A DNA stretch of 64,000 bases, taken from contig CM061107.1 in the NCBI GenBank assembly GCA_030770545.1, positions 1,452,001 through 1,516,000 of the forward strand. Direction: 5' to 3'. The notes under the pieces are model-generated. The model worked only from the letters and a program-made list of their open reading frames with translations. It was not told the origin of the DNA and made no database searches. The translations under genes were made by a program, and so were the position numbers. Positions 24,201-36,639 of the stretch are shown here, piece by piece (positions within the stretch are counted from its first letter, which is position 1; every line of letters begins with the position of its first letter). The DNA is from Macropodus opercularis (Eukaryota; Chordata; Actinopteri; Anabantiformes; Osphronemidae).

Positions 24201-25729
24201 TGTGCTCAGAGGGTTCACTGCATGTCCTGGAGTTATCTGTGCAGCCAAAAACGTTTTTCATTTGATGCTTTCGCCAGAATTGTTTATAGCTTCAGCTCGA
24301 GAATCCTCAATTCTACATCCAGTACAGTTCAGCCTATTCCCTCCTGACCAGTTTCCAACAAGAACAATAATCCGGCTTGGTGTGATTTTTTCAATCCTAG
24401 TGCTCTGATCAGGCCTCCCAGCCCCTTTAATCCTCAAACATTCATTCCAGCAGAGGGGAGAGAAGTGGACCAGACCTGCAGCTAAATGAGGACGAGGACA
24501 AGTGTTTTTATGAGGGGGAAAACCCTTGAACTCTCATCGCTCTCCCTCCTCCCACCCTCTGTCCGTCTGGACTCCTCCCTCTCTTACTGAATACAGCATC
24601 CAACACAGACTCCCCCACGTGGATGCGTTAAAGGAGAAAGAGGGAGGGGAAGCACAGTGTGTCATCAAAACAGTGTATGGTAAAGAAATGAGGAGGGTGC
24701 TGAGGTTGTCTGACCTCTCCTGGTCACCAGAACCAAATAAATGACTAACTCTCACGTATTGCGTTACAGAGAATTATTTAGTCCCAGTCTTTCCAAGCGT
24801 CTGTAGCTGACTGGAGGCAAAGCATTTTAGTTAGAATTGCAAATATGTGTGTGTTGAAAGACCCAGGGTTTCAGGATCTGTTTACAAGGCAATAATTGTC
24901 CATTTCACTAATCACAAGGCAATAATAGTCAGTTTCACTGTTCCCTGGCCTGAGGATAACCAGCTCAACCGAGTGATATAATGACTGAGCACATTCACAC
25001 AGCTTTAAGACTGGAAGGTCAAATAAGTAGCAAGAACATTTATATGTACAACCAATACTTTACTTTTTTACTTTACAGCCTCTTGCCTCCATTTGAAACC
25101 ATTTTCCCCTAATGACTTGCTCTAAGCGTATATGTACTGTACATATCCAGCTGAGTCTTGCCTCACCACAGAGAACATCCTGTGAGTGTGGCTTTGCTTA
25201 GGAAACAGCAGAGCAGTGCAGCTGTCAGGAAACACTTAAATTTAGCTCCGCAGAAACTTCAGCCTCCTTCCACAGGCTGTCGTCTCTGTACAGGCCCAGA
25301 CGTGCATTCAGCCACATCAACTATAAGGATTTTTGTGGGGCAATTCCTCCAGTAAATGGGTGCATTGATTGTATTTATAGACATGTGCACAGTAAGCCCT
25401 AAGCCCTGGGGGTCTGGCCTCAATCCACATTATTAATAATGGATCCCTTGTGCCATTTGCCACTTAGTTAATGAAGACTAAAGAGAAGCGCGTTAACAAA
25501 TTAGCCAGATGAGGCCGCGTTGCCTTCGTTTGTTGCTTGGATGGAAAATTCAACGCTAACACACATTAAAGTAAACGTTTCGTGGCTGATCTACTAACTG
25601 GGTTTTTCGGGCAACGCAGAGCGCCGCTAGCTGCTAATTAGCTACTAACGGTTAGCCCGACTTACTTAGAACAACTCGTTGAAGCGAATTAGGCAACTTA
25701 CCGACTCCGTCCTCCGACTTCAAAACCAT
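18228..25729 (-). CDS. cyth1: Cytohesin-1, ARF guanine-nucleotide exchange factor
   Basis: Cytohesins activate ARF GTPases at the plasma membrane in response to phosphoinositides. Minus-strand coding exons: 25729-25702, 22859-22777, 21450-21386, 21100-21034, 20950-20832, 20539-20346, 20125-19977, 19549-19438, 18990-18914, 18776-18705, 18537-18383, 18306-18228, plus an optional 3-nt exon at 19258-19256. All phases agree and give 399 residues, against 398 in human. Order of domains: short N terminus MVLKSEDGV, a coiled coil (about 14-60, [17 protein letters not shown]), the Sec7 domain (about 70-205) with the catalytic Glu near residue 159 in [15 protein letters not shown], the PH domain (about 262-380, [16 protein letters not shown]) and a polybasic tail [25 protein letters not shown] and [18 protein letters not shown] favour cytohesin-1 over -2 or -3. 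The last few residues differ from human (VSSTKRH). Confidence 0.96.
19256..19258 (-). other. cyth1: Three-nucleotide microexon (GAG) of cyth1
   Basis: On the minus strand, GACTCCAG is followed by GAG and then GTATGT, so a 3-nt exon is flanked by a good acceptor and a good donor. It lies between the exon ending at 19438 (phase 1, ...CTCG) and the exon starting at 18990 (GCGGACG). Skipping gives L-G-G-R; inclusion gives L-G-G-G-R. Mammalian cytohesins have a known 3-nt alternative exon at exactly this position that produces di-glycine and tri-glycine PH domains with different phosphoinositide selectivity. The sequence and position match that precedent. Confidence 0.85.
19371..19385 (+). promoter_or_regulatory. 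CTCF-type binding motif (plus orientation)
   Basis: CCACTAGGGGGCCCT matches the CCASYAGRKGGCRSY consensus at 14 of 15 positions. It sits in the cyth1 intron just downstream of the exon 19549-19438 and before the microexon. Sequence match only. Confidence 0.45.
24886..24942. repeat. Short imperfect tandem duplication in cyth1 intron 1
   Basis: A unit of about 30 bp beginning ACAAGGCAATAA and containing a TTTCACT is present twice in a row with a few differences. It has no coding role and looks like a local slippage or repair duplication. Confidence 0.6.
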
Positions 25730-25860
25730 CTCTGCACCTTCGGGCACCGTTGGCTGAAAGAACTGCGGTTAAACGTCTCACTTTAAAGTGACTTTAAAGA
25801 GCGAAGCGCTTCACAGACGGTCCCCGTTAGACCGACGCAGTAGACGCAGCCGGTGTGGTG
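25560..25860 (-). promoter_or_regulatory. cyth1: cyth1 proximal promoter / first exon region
   Basis: The start codon at 25729 lies in a locally GC- and CpG-richer block with the donor CG|GTAAGT at 25702. No clear TATA box was found, as expected for a broadly expressed gene. Boundaries are approximate. Confidence 0.4.
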
Positions 25861-27477
25861 GCACTACGACGCAGGCGCGGTGGCAGCCTCAACAGCCAAT
25901 CAGAGAGCAGCAAACAAATCCGTTTGTTTACCACCAGAGAAGAAGTCTGGCACGTGCGGCGGGATAAATAAGCACATCATTTACAGTTTAAAAATAAAAA
26001 ACTGTAGAATAGTGAGCTTGAACCACTTAAGACAAAATAATTGGAAAATTAAACTTTTTAACATCATGCCCATTATTATGAGATACTAATATTTCCTTTT
26101 TATGGAGCCAATATTTGCTGTATTTCCTTTTATTATAAAGGAGAAGCAGAGTTTTTACAGTGAAAGGGCGTATCTGCTGATACAATCATGTTCTTGTAGC
26201 CTGGGTGTTGGTGTGAATGTTTCACGAGAGATCTCAACGAGAGATTCTTTAAAAATAGTTGAGGAACGGAAATAAATGCCCCACTGCTTGAAGACGATCG
26301 ACATATTCATACAAGTGGGCGTAAATAATGGCTAAGCAGGTTGGATTAGGATGGCCTTAGTGTGAGGAACAGAGGAAGGGAGAGGAGAGGATGTAGGGAA
26401 GGAAAGAGGAAAGGAGGGGTAACGGTTGCAGCGGCTTGAATGAGGGCTTTATACAGAGCCCGACACACTAAAAACAGGACACGTTGAGGCGGGGAACGAC
26501 AGATTTAACAGCTTAAAGGTTCATTCTACATATAAAATACACCAACAGGTTTCAAGAGGACTGTTCAAAATGCAGGGATATGAATCTGAACTCTTATAGA
26601 GCCTGATGAATAAATCTGCCCCACAGCTTAAGGGCAAATCTGTGTCAGTGCCACTGGTGGAGAGGCCTTGAGGCTTAAGGTGTAAAACGAATATTGACAA
26701 AAGCAAAGGAAATGACAGAGACAGAGGAAGTGTGAAGTTACAAAAGTAAGACAAATGGACATAACCTGTGTACTGCGCTGCTTGTCTGTATGTGCACACA
26801 CTGATGACAGCACCTGCACAGAGGAAGAACAGTGGGCAGCGATGGAGATGATGTCACTCCTGCACCCACTGGAGAGGAGGATCCTGGACCAGAGGACGCT
26901 GAGTGTGCGTCATGTTCTCAAATCAAGCCCACCATCTCACACAAACAGACTCGCGTGCACATGAACACAAATGTCAAAAACACAGCATGGCACAAGCGCA
27001 CACACACACTCCATGTCTTGAAAACTTAACTGCAAATCACCACGGCAACTGCACACTGATAGCACTTAGTGCCAGTCTTCTTTTCCACACCTCACTGTGT
27101 CATTTATGGGATATGGAGACATATAAAGACAGACCTATACAACATACGAAGTCAAATGCTCTGCACATGAAACACCCACCATAATAAACATACGTAAATT
27201 AACTAAGTGTTATAGATCAGCTCTGTGATGACCATTACAGCAATAAATAAAAACTACTGGAGATTGGTTTTACCCCAACATTACTTCTGGACGTATATGT
27301 GTGTAATTAACAAAAGTGTTTACCTAAATTAAAACTGTTATATTAAAATATTTGAGAATTTATTTGTTTATCAAGTTATATAGTACTGTAATTAAACTTC
27401 AGAATGTAGTTACTCATCAAGTTACAACAGAATTATACACAACTCACATACATGCCTTAAAAATGTGTGTTTCTCAC

Positions 27478-27565
27478 CTGTAGCTGCAGCAGGTGCCCCT
27501 GGTCGCACAGTAGGACACAGAAATGCCTGGAAACTGGACGCACACAGTTCACTAACAGTCCCCAT
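27478..27565 (-). CDS. cyth1: Possible alternative first coding exon of cyth1
   Basis: On the minus strand an ATG at 27565 (MGTVSELCASSFQAF...) opens 29 codons plus one nucleotide before a strong donor CTACAG|GTGAGA at 27478. The leftover phase is exactly what the second cyth1 exon (22859) requires, so splicing would swap the [10 protein letters not shown] terminus for a 29-residue one. Cytohesin genes commonly have divergent first exons. No protein similarity was recognised for the new N terminus, so this remains a prediction. Confidence 0.3.
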
Positions 27566-29331
27566 CACGACACAGTGTGGATTCCAGGGTGTGTGGCAGC
27601 GACGCTGGGGGCTAACGGGATCCTCTCAGCATCCCCGGTGTCAGCAGATGGGATCAGCTCCTGGAGAGACGCCGGGCTTTCGTGTTTTCTGCTCTGACTC
27701 TCCTCTCAGAAAGACGCTTGCTCCTCTGGCTCTCTCTCCTCCCTCCTCGCTCTTGTTCACGAGCTTGACCTCCCTTCTGAATTCAGCCTCACACACTCCA
27801 ACTACTGCACACACATAAAAACTGCAGAGGTGCTGACACCAAAAAAGGACACGCACACAGACACACTGTACACAGACACGCAACACACCCACTGCCGGGT
27901 CCCTTGTGTCAGTTGTTGAAGTATTCTTGGAAGTGATGACAAATGTGCAGATACACCCACACACACATCAGAGCCCGGTTTAGTTAGTCAGAGCTGAGCA
28001 AACACACAGAAAGTATCTGGATATTGCATATGGACGAATGAATAGTACTGGAATATATTGCAATTGTATGTGTCTGAAGCCTTGAAATTGTCATTCGATC
28101 AACAGCCAAACGACATCAAAAGGTAGGAACCCTTTATAGGAACACGTCCGGCCGAAAAAAGCCAAGGCCACCCTGTCGTGGTCAGGAAAGGTCACCCGTC
28201 ATGACTCTGTGTAGCTGTAGTGTCTAGAACACGGCATACGGTGTGTAGTGGTGTCGTCTGTGTGCAGGTCTTGTTTCATGCACTCACCGAACTGCCTGTT
28301 TTGACAGTGCTAAATATATTAGGGCACCAGCGTCGTGTTGCAGGACGACAGCGCTGGAAGCAGAACTATGAGAAGAGATGGCAAAGGTTGTTTAAAACGA
28401 AACGAACCAACGCAGCGGCAGTAAGAAAGACTGGAAGGCCTGTAACTAATTTCAGAAGGTTCTCTCCAGACCACAAACATTTGCTCCAGTAGGACTGAAC
28501 CCTTGCTTCTTGCCCCTCATGACTGCACAGCCTGAATGAAAGGGCTTTTCCATCACACACAGGCCACATAACAACCTGAAGTGTGTGAAAACACTGGCAG
28601 GCGTCGCTGGAGCAGCTGCTTTCCTCCGTATAGATGAGTCTGTCACAGCCACCAGCGCCACTATTTAGTCATGTAAATGAAGTAGCAGGCATTCGACACA
28701 GTCTTCTCTTCTCTCCTATGAATTGAGCTTCACTCACTGAATCTATTCCTGTTTCCTCTCTCTGTGGAGCTGATCTCTTTCTGTTGCACTTGACCTCATC
28801 CATGCTTGAACTTTTCCTGCCACTTATCGCTCGTTGTTTCGCTCACCTTTCCCTCCCACAGCCGGTGCCTGTCGCTCCGTCTCTCACAGATCGCACTGAC
28901 GCCTAATACATAAACATACGTTTGGCAGTTCATGTATCTGTACATACAGACACATCCCAGGTGGCAGGTGGTTCTGAGAAGCAGAGTAGGCGGGATGACG
29001 CCAGCGTCTCAGCAAACCTCTGTGATTTGCATACAAAGTAAAAAGAGGCTCTGTTTCAGATGCAGATTTTTATATAATGTGCAGCTGATCGTCTGTGTGG
29101 GTTAAGGTTCCTTGTGTTGCACCTTTGGAGCCAGTGCACCATGAAAAAACATTCTGATGTAAAAACGATCACTTCATGGCCTCTCGTAGTAGATGAGCAC
29201 ACATCCAGTGAATGCTGCGTTTAAGGGCCTGGCCTCAAAAGACTAAACTGTCGCAGACTGAGGCTAATTCAACTGAACTGTTGTGTCTCGTGGACTTGTC
29301 GCTGGTCTGAAGGTGCTGTGTCGTCTGGCGG

Positions 29332-29346
29332 CCACTGGGTGGCATC
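29332..29346 (+). promoter_or_regulatory. Weak CTCF-type motif
   Basis: CCACTGGGTGGCATC matches 13 of 15 consensus positions. It lies 65 bp before a stronger motif in the same orientation. Confidence 0.3.
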
Positions 29347-29410
29347 ACAACCACACTGACCAGGTTCATCATTTAGCAAAGCGCCATCACTGAGGAGCCT
29401 CCCGCCGCGG

Positions 29411-29425
29411 CCAGTAGGGGGCGCT
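29411..29425 (+). promoter_or_regulatory. CTCF-type binding motif (plus orientation)
   Basis: CCAGTAGGGGGCGCT matches all 15 positions of CCASYAGRKGGCRSY. It lies in the intergenic space between the cyth1 5' end and the timp2 3' end, a plausible insulator position. Confidence 0.55.
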
Positions 29426-31667
29426 GCCCACAGCGATGCTTCGACATGGAGTAGAAACAGTTAATTGTTATGGGAACATTCCATTAAATAACGTAGCTTT
29501 TAACTGATCTCTTTCTGAATACGTGACCTCACCTCTAAACGCATCATTACATCTCCCAATTCCCCCAGTGATGAAAGGGGTGACACGTTTAGGGGGCAGG
29601 CCCTTGTCCTGGCTGAGAGGCGGGTTCACCCTGGACGGGTCATCTTATTTCCATTCATAGTGGTGGAGCCGTCTCTTCCTCCGTGTGGTCTTTGTCTCGC
29701 CCGGATTGGCGACGCTGAGCGCCCAGCAGCTCGTGTCTGTCTTCACACCTGAGCTGCATCATGATGGAGCAGCTGACCTCACAGATTAAATAAAGCCTGA
29801 TAAAGTCCCCTCTGACAGCGAATGATTATTAGGCTCCCGTTTGACATCAGTGAGGGGAGAATGTGCCGAGATGACAAACCCGCCCAGTCTGGGCTCAGCC
29901 TGCACATTTCTGAAATATTTTCCTGCTTGAGTCGATCACCACATCTATTAGAGCGTATTTGTCTGCTCACATCTGAAGTACGTCCCTCACGCCCCGTCAG
30001 CCTCTGTGGGAAATCAGCAGCAGTCTAGTGAAGGCCAAGCGTCGCTTATCATAGATTACAAAGGAGGAAGTTAGAACCGCAGAACAGACTCTGCCCTGCG
30101 TTACGCTGCTAGAATGACGCGCAGGGAGAAGGTCACAGACAACGAAAGCTCAGGACATTGAGACATTCAGTGTTTAACCGAGGCCCAAACATGGTCGACC
30201 CCACCGTGACCCCAGTAATAAACACACCGGCAGCGCTGACTCTTTCAAACGTTGTGTTTTTATTCGATAATACTGAATATTTAGTCCTTCGCCCGGACTT
30301 ACACAAAACATTAACACATGCACAGGCCTCTAATCACACAATGAACCCGCTTCTCACTTCTCTCCACAAAGGATGAATCTCTCTCACTCTCACGTTACTC
30401 CAGCGCAAGAGGACCTTCTCAGCTCGACACTACAGCTAAGACATCATAGACAAAGACAGCAAAAACACAGGTATAATCATAACACTGAAAAAATACAAAG
30501 GAAGGGAAATGCAAAGAGTTTACTTTTAAATTATGCCTCTAATACTCCATCATATATATATTTTTGTTAATGTAGCTTGAGGTGTATAAAACAGCACTGT
30601 AAACCTTGCGTTCTAGGACAGCGATGAAGCTTTTAATTAATAACTGGTAGGAGCAGGAAAGACGAGTCAAAGCTAACATTAAGCAACCGTACTACTCATG
30701 AAATTAACCATCTGCGAGAATATATTGGCAAATCATGAAACTGCTGTTTGCATTTACAGTCAAAGACGCTGAAATCACATCCCACAAGCTCGTTCACACA
30801 TAATATCCGCAAAAAGATCCCTTATGTCCAAACCTCTCGTCACGGCAGGTACTGGGTCACATCGGAGCGCATCCTCACAAAGTGCAAATCTAGTTCTAAT
30901 GCGGTAAATAACAATAAAGGTATATGCATAGGTTTCCTACAGCTACATACTGGGGTAGATGAGGTGGAGGGTGATGTGAGCAGTGGGGGATATTTCTGAT
31001 TGGACTGTAGGGCAGCTTCACCTCACCAGCACATTGAATTTAGAGCACTCGTCTTCACACAGCATAGACTGGTCCAGTGAGGCCTGTGACGGTCACAGGC
31101 TGTTGGTAGGAATCACTACGAGAAAACGAAAACCGTGCGAAAGATGAGTCGCGTTCTCCTTAAAGGAACAGCAGAGCGGCGAAGATGATTAAACGACAAT
31201 CATTTAAAGAAAGGCAACTTGGAATTTGGCTTTGGAAGAAAAATGGAGGATGAGGTAATTAAAGCAGAAGCGCGTGGAATGACTGTCTTCAGATCAGGGA
31301 ACGAAGCTTAAAGAGCTGCACGGGGCAGGAAGTGCTCTGTCTCAACGAGGGTTTACTTCCTCCTGACGCCAGCCTCAGGAGGAAGTTACATCATCACTTG
31401 ACCAGTCTATGTCTCATGATGCTACTGGATTTGTTTATACAGAGACGCTGTGTCTGAGAACAACCTCTGAGCCTCTTCACAGTCGCTTAACGTCGAGCTG
31501 ACGCAAACGTACCAAGAGGCTGAAGATTGTTTTCAGACGAGCAGATAATTTCAGTCATAATAACTTTTGTCCCTCCTTGCCTGATGTTGTTATATTTAAT
31601 TTCAATTGAATCATTTACATTTGTTTTCCATCAGGCTGTGCAACGGGCAGCCAGGTGTGCTACGTGA

Positions 31668-34600
31668 CTAAGGGTCCTCAGCGTCCAGGAAGTCCTTCTT
31701 GGGTGGCGCCACGCCGCGGTACCAGGAGCAGGAGCCGTCCGCCCTCTTGACGCAGGCGTAGTGGTTGGCCTGGCGGCCGTGCACCTGCTTCTCGATCATC
31801 AGGTCCGTCCACAGGCACTCCTCCGGGGCAGAGATCTCACAGGGCAGAGAAGGACAGCGCACAATCTGCAGGAACACACAAAAGCATCCCCCTCAGATCG
31901 AATCCTGCTGTGAGTCTGCGGGCGGTGGAGGCGGACGTCCGCCCACCCTGAGCCTGCGGCCGCTCAAAGGTTTGTCAAGGACAAATTGCACAATATGAGA
32001 AACTGACTGACATTTTTAGCTGAGATGTGTACATGACAGGCTGTTTGTTAGAGGGAGTTGCAGCAACTTTCCACAGTCTCTGCTAAATACGCAGCAGTTG
32101 TTTGTCCTTGTACGTGTTGTTCTGGCTGCGGCCTCGTCTCATTGGTTCTGTTATGTCTGGGTTGGCCTTACCTTGCAGTCACAGCCCATCTGGTAGCGCT
32201 GGCTGAGGCTTTTCTTCTGGGTGGTGCTCAACGAGTCCCAGGACATGATGTAGTCACACAGGGTCACGTGCATGCGCCCGCCGCCCTCAGCTTTGCCTGC
32301 GAAGGAGCGAGAAAAGATCAGCGTGAACCCTCGTACAGAACCAGCACAGGTCATCCTCAAAGCTTTCTTTCCAGAAGCTCGAGTCCTACATAGCGAGAAC
32401 GAGAGAGGAAACGCTGGCTTCAGCAGTTCCACCTCTTACAACTCTGTGTAATTAGAGGCGAGCATCTGCGGCTGATGGGGAAACCAGAACACGCATGACG
32501 TCATGACCCTCGGTGTCTCTGCTGCAGAAGCAGAAATGTTCCCGCTGCTATGACGCGACACAAGCAGATGTGTGTGGACATGTGCCGCTTCTCGAACATT
32601 CGATAAATAAGCGTGTAACTGTGGCGGACGTCTGTTACTGTCGCTCGGGCTTTGGGTGATCGTGAGAAGGCTGTGAGAGCGGTGACTGAGTTCTCTCTCC
32701 ATTTCACAGCCATCTTATCTCGAGCAGAGACGACGACATACAGTCCAACATTTACACTCCTGCAGACAAGGTCACTCCCAGACTCCACAGGGTTTAGTCG
32801 GCAGCGTATCATTAGCCATAATAACATAAACGGTTACTGCCCCGTCTTTACCAGCCGGCGGTTTACGCCTGCAGGTCTGATTATCAGTCTGTCTGGGCAG
32901 TCGTTGCCTTCCTGCCTGTCAGAGCAGCTGACCTATCTGTCCCCAGACTGCAAATGATACACATAAACAAAGACACGATAGAAAACACAGTGCAAATGAG
33001 CGATTTTTCCAGCTGTGGTCGGTGCACATCTGCAGTTGCACATTGGTCTGTTTCTCCGTAGACAAAGATCAAGCTTCACAGACCTGAGATCAGGTACTCC
33101 TTCTTGCCGGTGGTATCCAGGGTGACGCCACAGACGGCTGACACCGGAGCAGTGAAGACGGCCTCGATGTCCTGGTTAGGGCCCTTGAACATCTGGAATC
33201 AAACAAGAGTTAGAGTCGCTAAACCAGCCCGGGTTTCCTGTCTGAGGGGATCCACATTCCTCACCTTGATCTGTTTGATCTCATACTGGATCCTCTTTAT
33301 GGGGTTCCCGTAGATATCATTCCCAGAATCCACCTCTCTCTCTCCCACCACCTTCGCTCGAATCACTGCAAGCAAACAGACAAATAGATTCAGATGTGAG
33401 GCTGCAACCAACAGAGTCATTTCAATTTTATTTTCCCTATTAGCCTGAAATTAGAGAGAAAATATTATCTTTACAGTTATATAGTATGTAATCAGTGTTA
33501 TTTCTTATTTGTTGTTTGTTTGTAGTGTCTCAGCAGCAAAACTGAATGAAAAGACGATTTTACTGTGTTTCAGCTCTTTGTTTTGGTTTTGCAGCCTCCC
33601 CATTTGGCTCGAGTCTGATCCGTTTCCGGCTGTCAGGTGGTTTCGTACACTGTAATTACTCCAGTATAATTGCTATGCCGATGGCACACAACTATTCCTA
33701 TCTGCCGTTTCATGGTGTTCTCCCCATCGTCCCTCTGTGTCCCCCGTGTGTCTCCACAGCCAGACACACTCCAGGTGAGTCCCACCACGGTTCAGCTCTG
33801 CCTCAATCCGTGTTCAACTAAACAGCAGCCTTGTGGAGCCCCCTAATCAGGTCTGAGCTGCATCTGGTGGCTCCTACACAAACAGATCTGGAGGACTACA
33901 ACAGAGCTGAAACCATGTTTTCATGGAGGTAGATACAAAATCTGACAAATCTCGTCTTGAATAACATGATCACTGCTTCAGATACTGATCTTAGAACCTT
34001 CCAAGCAAACCTCCGCGTTCAGGCCCGTTCTCATACTTATGCAAACATGCAGCAGCAGCCAGAGTACACACATAAACACACGCAGCAGTATACCTGGCTG
34101 GCACCCGCTCCCGCATTCCTCCCAGTTTTTCCGCTCTCATTTCCTGACCTCATTCTGAGCCACAAACTAATGAGCGAAGGATCAGCAGCAGGACGCGATA
34201 CTGAGGGGAAATTACCCCGTTGTTCGCAGCAGACTGCAAGCGAGCGAGCTCATCTGTCTGCAGACATGTTTACCCCTCGCTCTCCCACCGCAATAAAGCC
34301 GAAGCAGAGCATCCTGTGCAGCCTAAGCAGGCAGAAGCCTGCGGGAGGTCTGCAGGCATCGCAGCAGTCACAAAGACGTGTAATCAGCTGCCGTCAGCGA
34401 GCCCCTCCATAAACCACCGGCTGACCCACATTTCCCTGCCGGACCAGGACGACACTTAACGACTTGTACGTCGGTATCAGTTGCACTACGCAATGTTTTC
34501 CATGAAAAGCCCGTATGAACACACACCACATCCTAAGTGCCCCCCATTTAATCCACCGCATGACTCTCCGTTTCTTTTTTCATCCGCCACTAAAAACCAA

Positions 34601-35652
34601 ATCATCTCTGACTTTGTTGGCGTGGTTTGCTCTGCTCCAGACCGACAGCGTCCTTCTGTTTGACCCGACACAACCCACCCTCAGACCGAGGGGACGAAAG
34701 GCAGCAACAGGCCAAGCAAATGACAAACTCAGGTTGGGGTGGTTGCAGAGCCCATGTTTCAGATACATCCCTCTTATTATGCATGTTCACTGCCTTTCAT
34801 GAAGAAAATGTGCATTTTAGCGGCGTGAGCTCCGCGGTGTGTGTGTTGTTGCATGTCCACGGCGCCCAGAAGCCTCTGGACAGTCTGACTGGGCCGGGCT
34901 GTGGGGAACTTCCCCTTTGTGGCCGACAGATTTATATGAAAGGAGGATGTTTGTCTCCCAGCATGTGTATATGCGAGTGAGTGTTTGGTGCATGCATGAC
35001 GCCGCCTGATGTTTGTGGTCTGTGGTCCGACCTGGAATATCATTTAGCTTGAAAAACAGAAGGTGACACACAGTGACACGCGTGTGCTGGTGTTCCTGCT
35101 CGTACAGTGTGTGTGTGAGGAAGAACGGAGTGGGACCACTTCACCAAACAAATCCCGATTGTCACGGCATCACTTTATTGTTGCCTACGTGCACATTCTG
35201 GGCAAGTGAACAACCAACTCTATTCTGACTCTTTGTCTGGGTGTCTCTCTCAGCTGATCGCGGCGTCTGGACTTCACCAGAACCTGTGCTTCTTAGTCGG
35301 AGCCAACCCAGAATCCTCAATGTTGAGCTTCAATGAGTCACACACCTTTAAAAAACAATATGACTACACCAAACACAAATACACCTCTGGTGTAACATCC
35401 TGTGTCCAAGAGCTGCCAGCTCAGCGGGAAATTGAGTCACACCTGAAAATAGATCTGCCATTTTGCAATATTAAATTACACACATCCACCTTGTCCACGC
35501 CGGCACAGACCAGTGCATGTGGAAGCGTGTGAATAAGGAGCAAAGAGAAGAAACAGAAGATGGTGACGAGCTGAATACCATGCATTTTTTACTGACGGTT
35601 AGTTTTACTGCTTTTTCCCCTAAAACACACCCTGAGCTGACAGCCAGATGTC

Positions 35653-35718
<66 letters not shown>

Positions 35719-36632
35719 ACCATGCATGGCAGCAGGCCCGTAGTGTGTGTGTGTGTGTGTGTTACGTTAAGTTGGGAAAACCCCAGCAACATTCCTGCAA
35801 TTCCTCACAGCACCACCCTCACAAGGAGAAAGAGGAATGGAAATAAAAAAGGAGCAAACTTGTGATGTGACATAGTCTGTGGTGGAGTCACCCCCCCACT
35901 CTCCATCCCTTGTCCTCCTCTCAGCTCTTTTTCTCTCGTGTGCCACGTTGCCCTGCAGAAAGCCCGGACATGCTGCTGCAGAGGGTGAAGCTTATTAACG
36001 CACCGATCTCATGCACAGTGATGGCAACAGACTCCTTCCTGCGTTACGCAGACACACTGTGCTCATATTCAACCACGCAGTTCCCTTTTACGGGAATTCA
36101 GACGACTATACTCAGATGCTGCAGTGAAATCGGAGGAGATGCTCATCGTAAAGTTCATGAAGGTCGTTTTATGAGAACTGTGGAATGAGATGTTGCTCGA
36201 CCTCATGGATTCGTAAGCAGGAGTCATTCCTCTGATTCCCCATCGGCCACTTTTCCCTTTCATTTGTCAGAACTTGTTAAAGTGACAGGACAAAATAACA
36301 CAATGGGATCTGCGTGTGTCTGCAAGTGTGCAGTCTGAGCGCACTGCCAGCCGTGTGGGCCATGGCCTGAGCAGCCTACAGGCGCGCTGAGCGTCTGCAA
36401 ACGGCTGTGGCCCCAGGCGTCTGTGCAGGAGCCTGGCGCGACCTGGCCCACGTAAACAACAACAACAACAACAACAACAAGAGTCCCCGGTGCTGTACTC
36501 ACCTACGTCGGCGTTGCAGAACGCCTGTTGCGGATGCACCGGAGCGCAGCTGCACGCCTCTGTGAGCTGCTCCGCCCGCCACAGCACCAGCAGCGCCAGC
36601 GCGCACAGGATGCCGTTAACGGAAAACGGCAT
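31668..36632 (-). CDS. timp2: Tissue inhibitor of metalloproteinases 2
   Basis: TIMP2 is a secreted inhibitor of matrix metalloproteinases and, with MT1-MMP, an adaptor for pro-MMP2 activation. Minus-strand exons: 36632-36503, 33365-33265, 33192-33084, 32296-32172, 31865-31668; phases agree and give 220 residues, the same length as human. A signal peptide covers about residues 1-26 (hydrophobic ILCALALLVLW). The mature protein would start at Cys27 in CSCAPVHPQQAFCNADV, whose first cysteine chelates the catalytic zinc. Twelve cysteines expected for six disulfides are present, including AVCGV, TLCDY, MGCDCK, RCPSLPCE, ECLW, YACVK and SCSWYRG. The C terminus KKDFLDAEDP resembles the TIMP2-specific acidic tail. 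Most differences from mammals lie in exons 3 and 5. A CAA-repeat sits just inside intron 1. Confidence 0.97.
35653..35762. repeat. GT/GA compound microsatellite
   Basis: A short GT run is followed directly by about 26 GA units (35665-35716), and after about 26 bp of unique sequence a second GT run lies at 35743-35762. It is in timp2 intron 1 and likely polymorphic in length. Confidence 0.9.
36454..36480. repeat. CAA/TTG trinucleotide microsatellite
   Basis: About nine AAC units lie within intron 1 of timp2, ending only about 22 bp downstream (in transcript direction) of the exon 1 donor at 36502. In the pre-mRNA this is a GUU repeat. Confidence 0.85.
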
Positions 36633-36639
36633 TTTGACA

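Larger units (their letters stand above)
25870..31667. other. Gene-poor interval between cyth1 and timp2
   Basis: About 5.8 kb without a confidently supported gene apart from the possible alternative cyth1 exon. Purine-rich sequence occurs around 26340-26420. The right part, up to 31667, is expected to contain the timp2 3' UTR, with a candidate minus-strand AATAAA (TTTATT on plus) near 30257-30262. Human USP36, located here in mammals, is not visible. Two CTCF-type motifs lie at 29332-29346 and 29411-29425. Confidence 0.5.
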
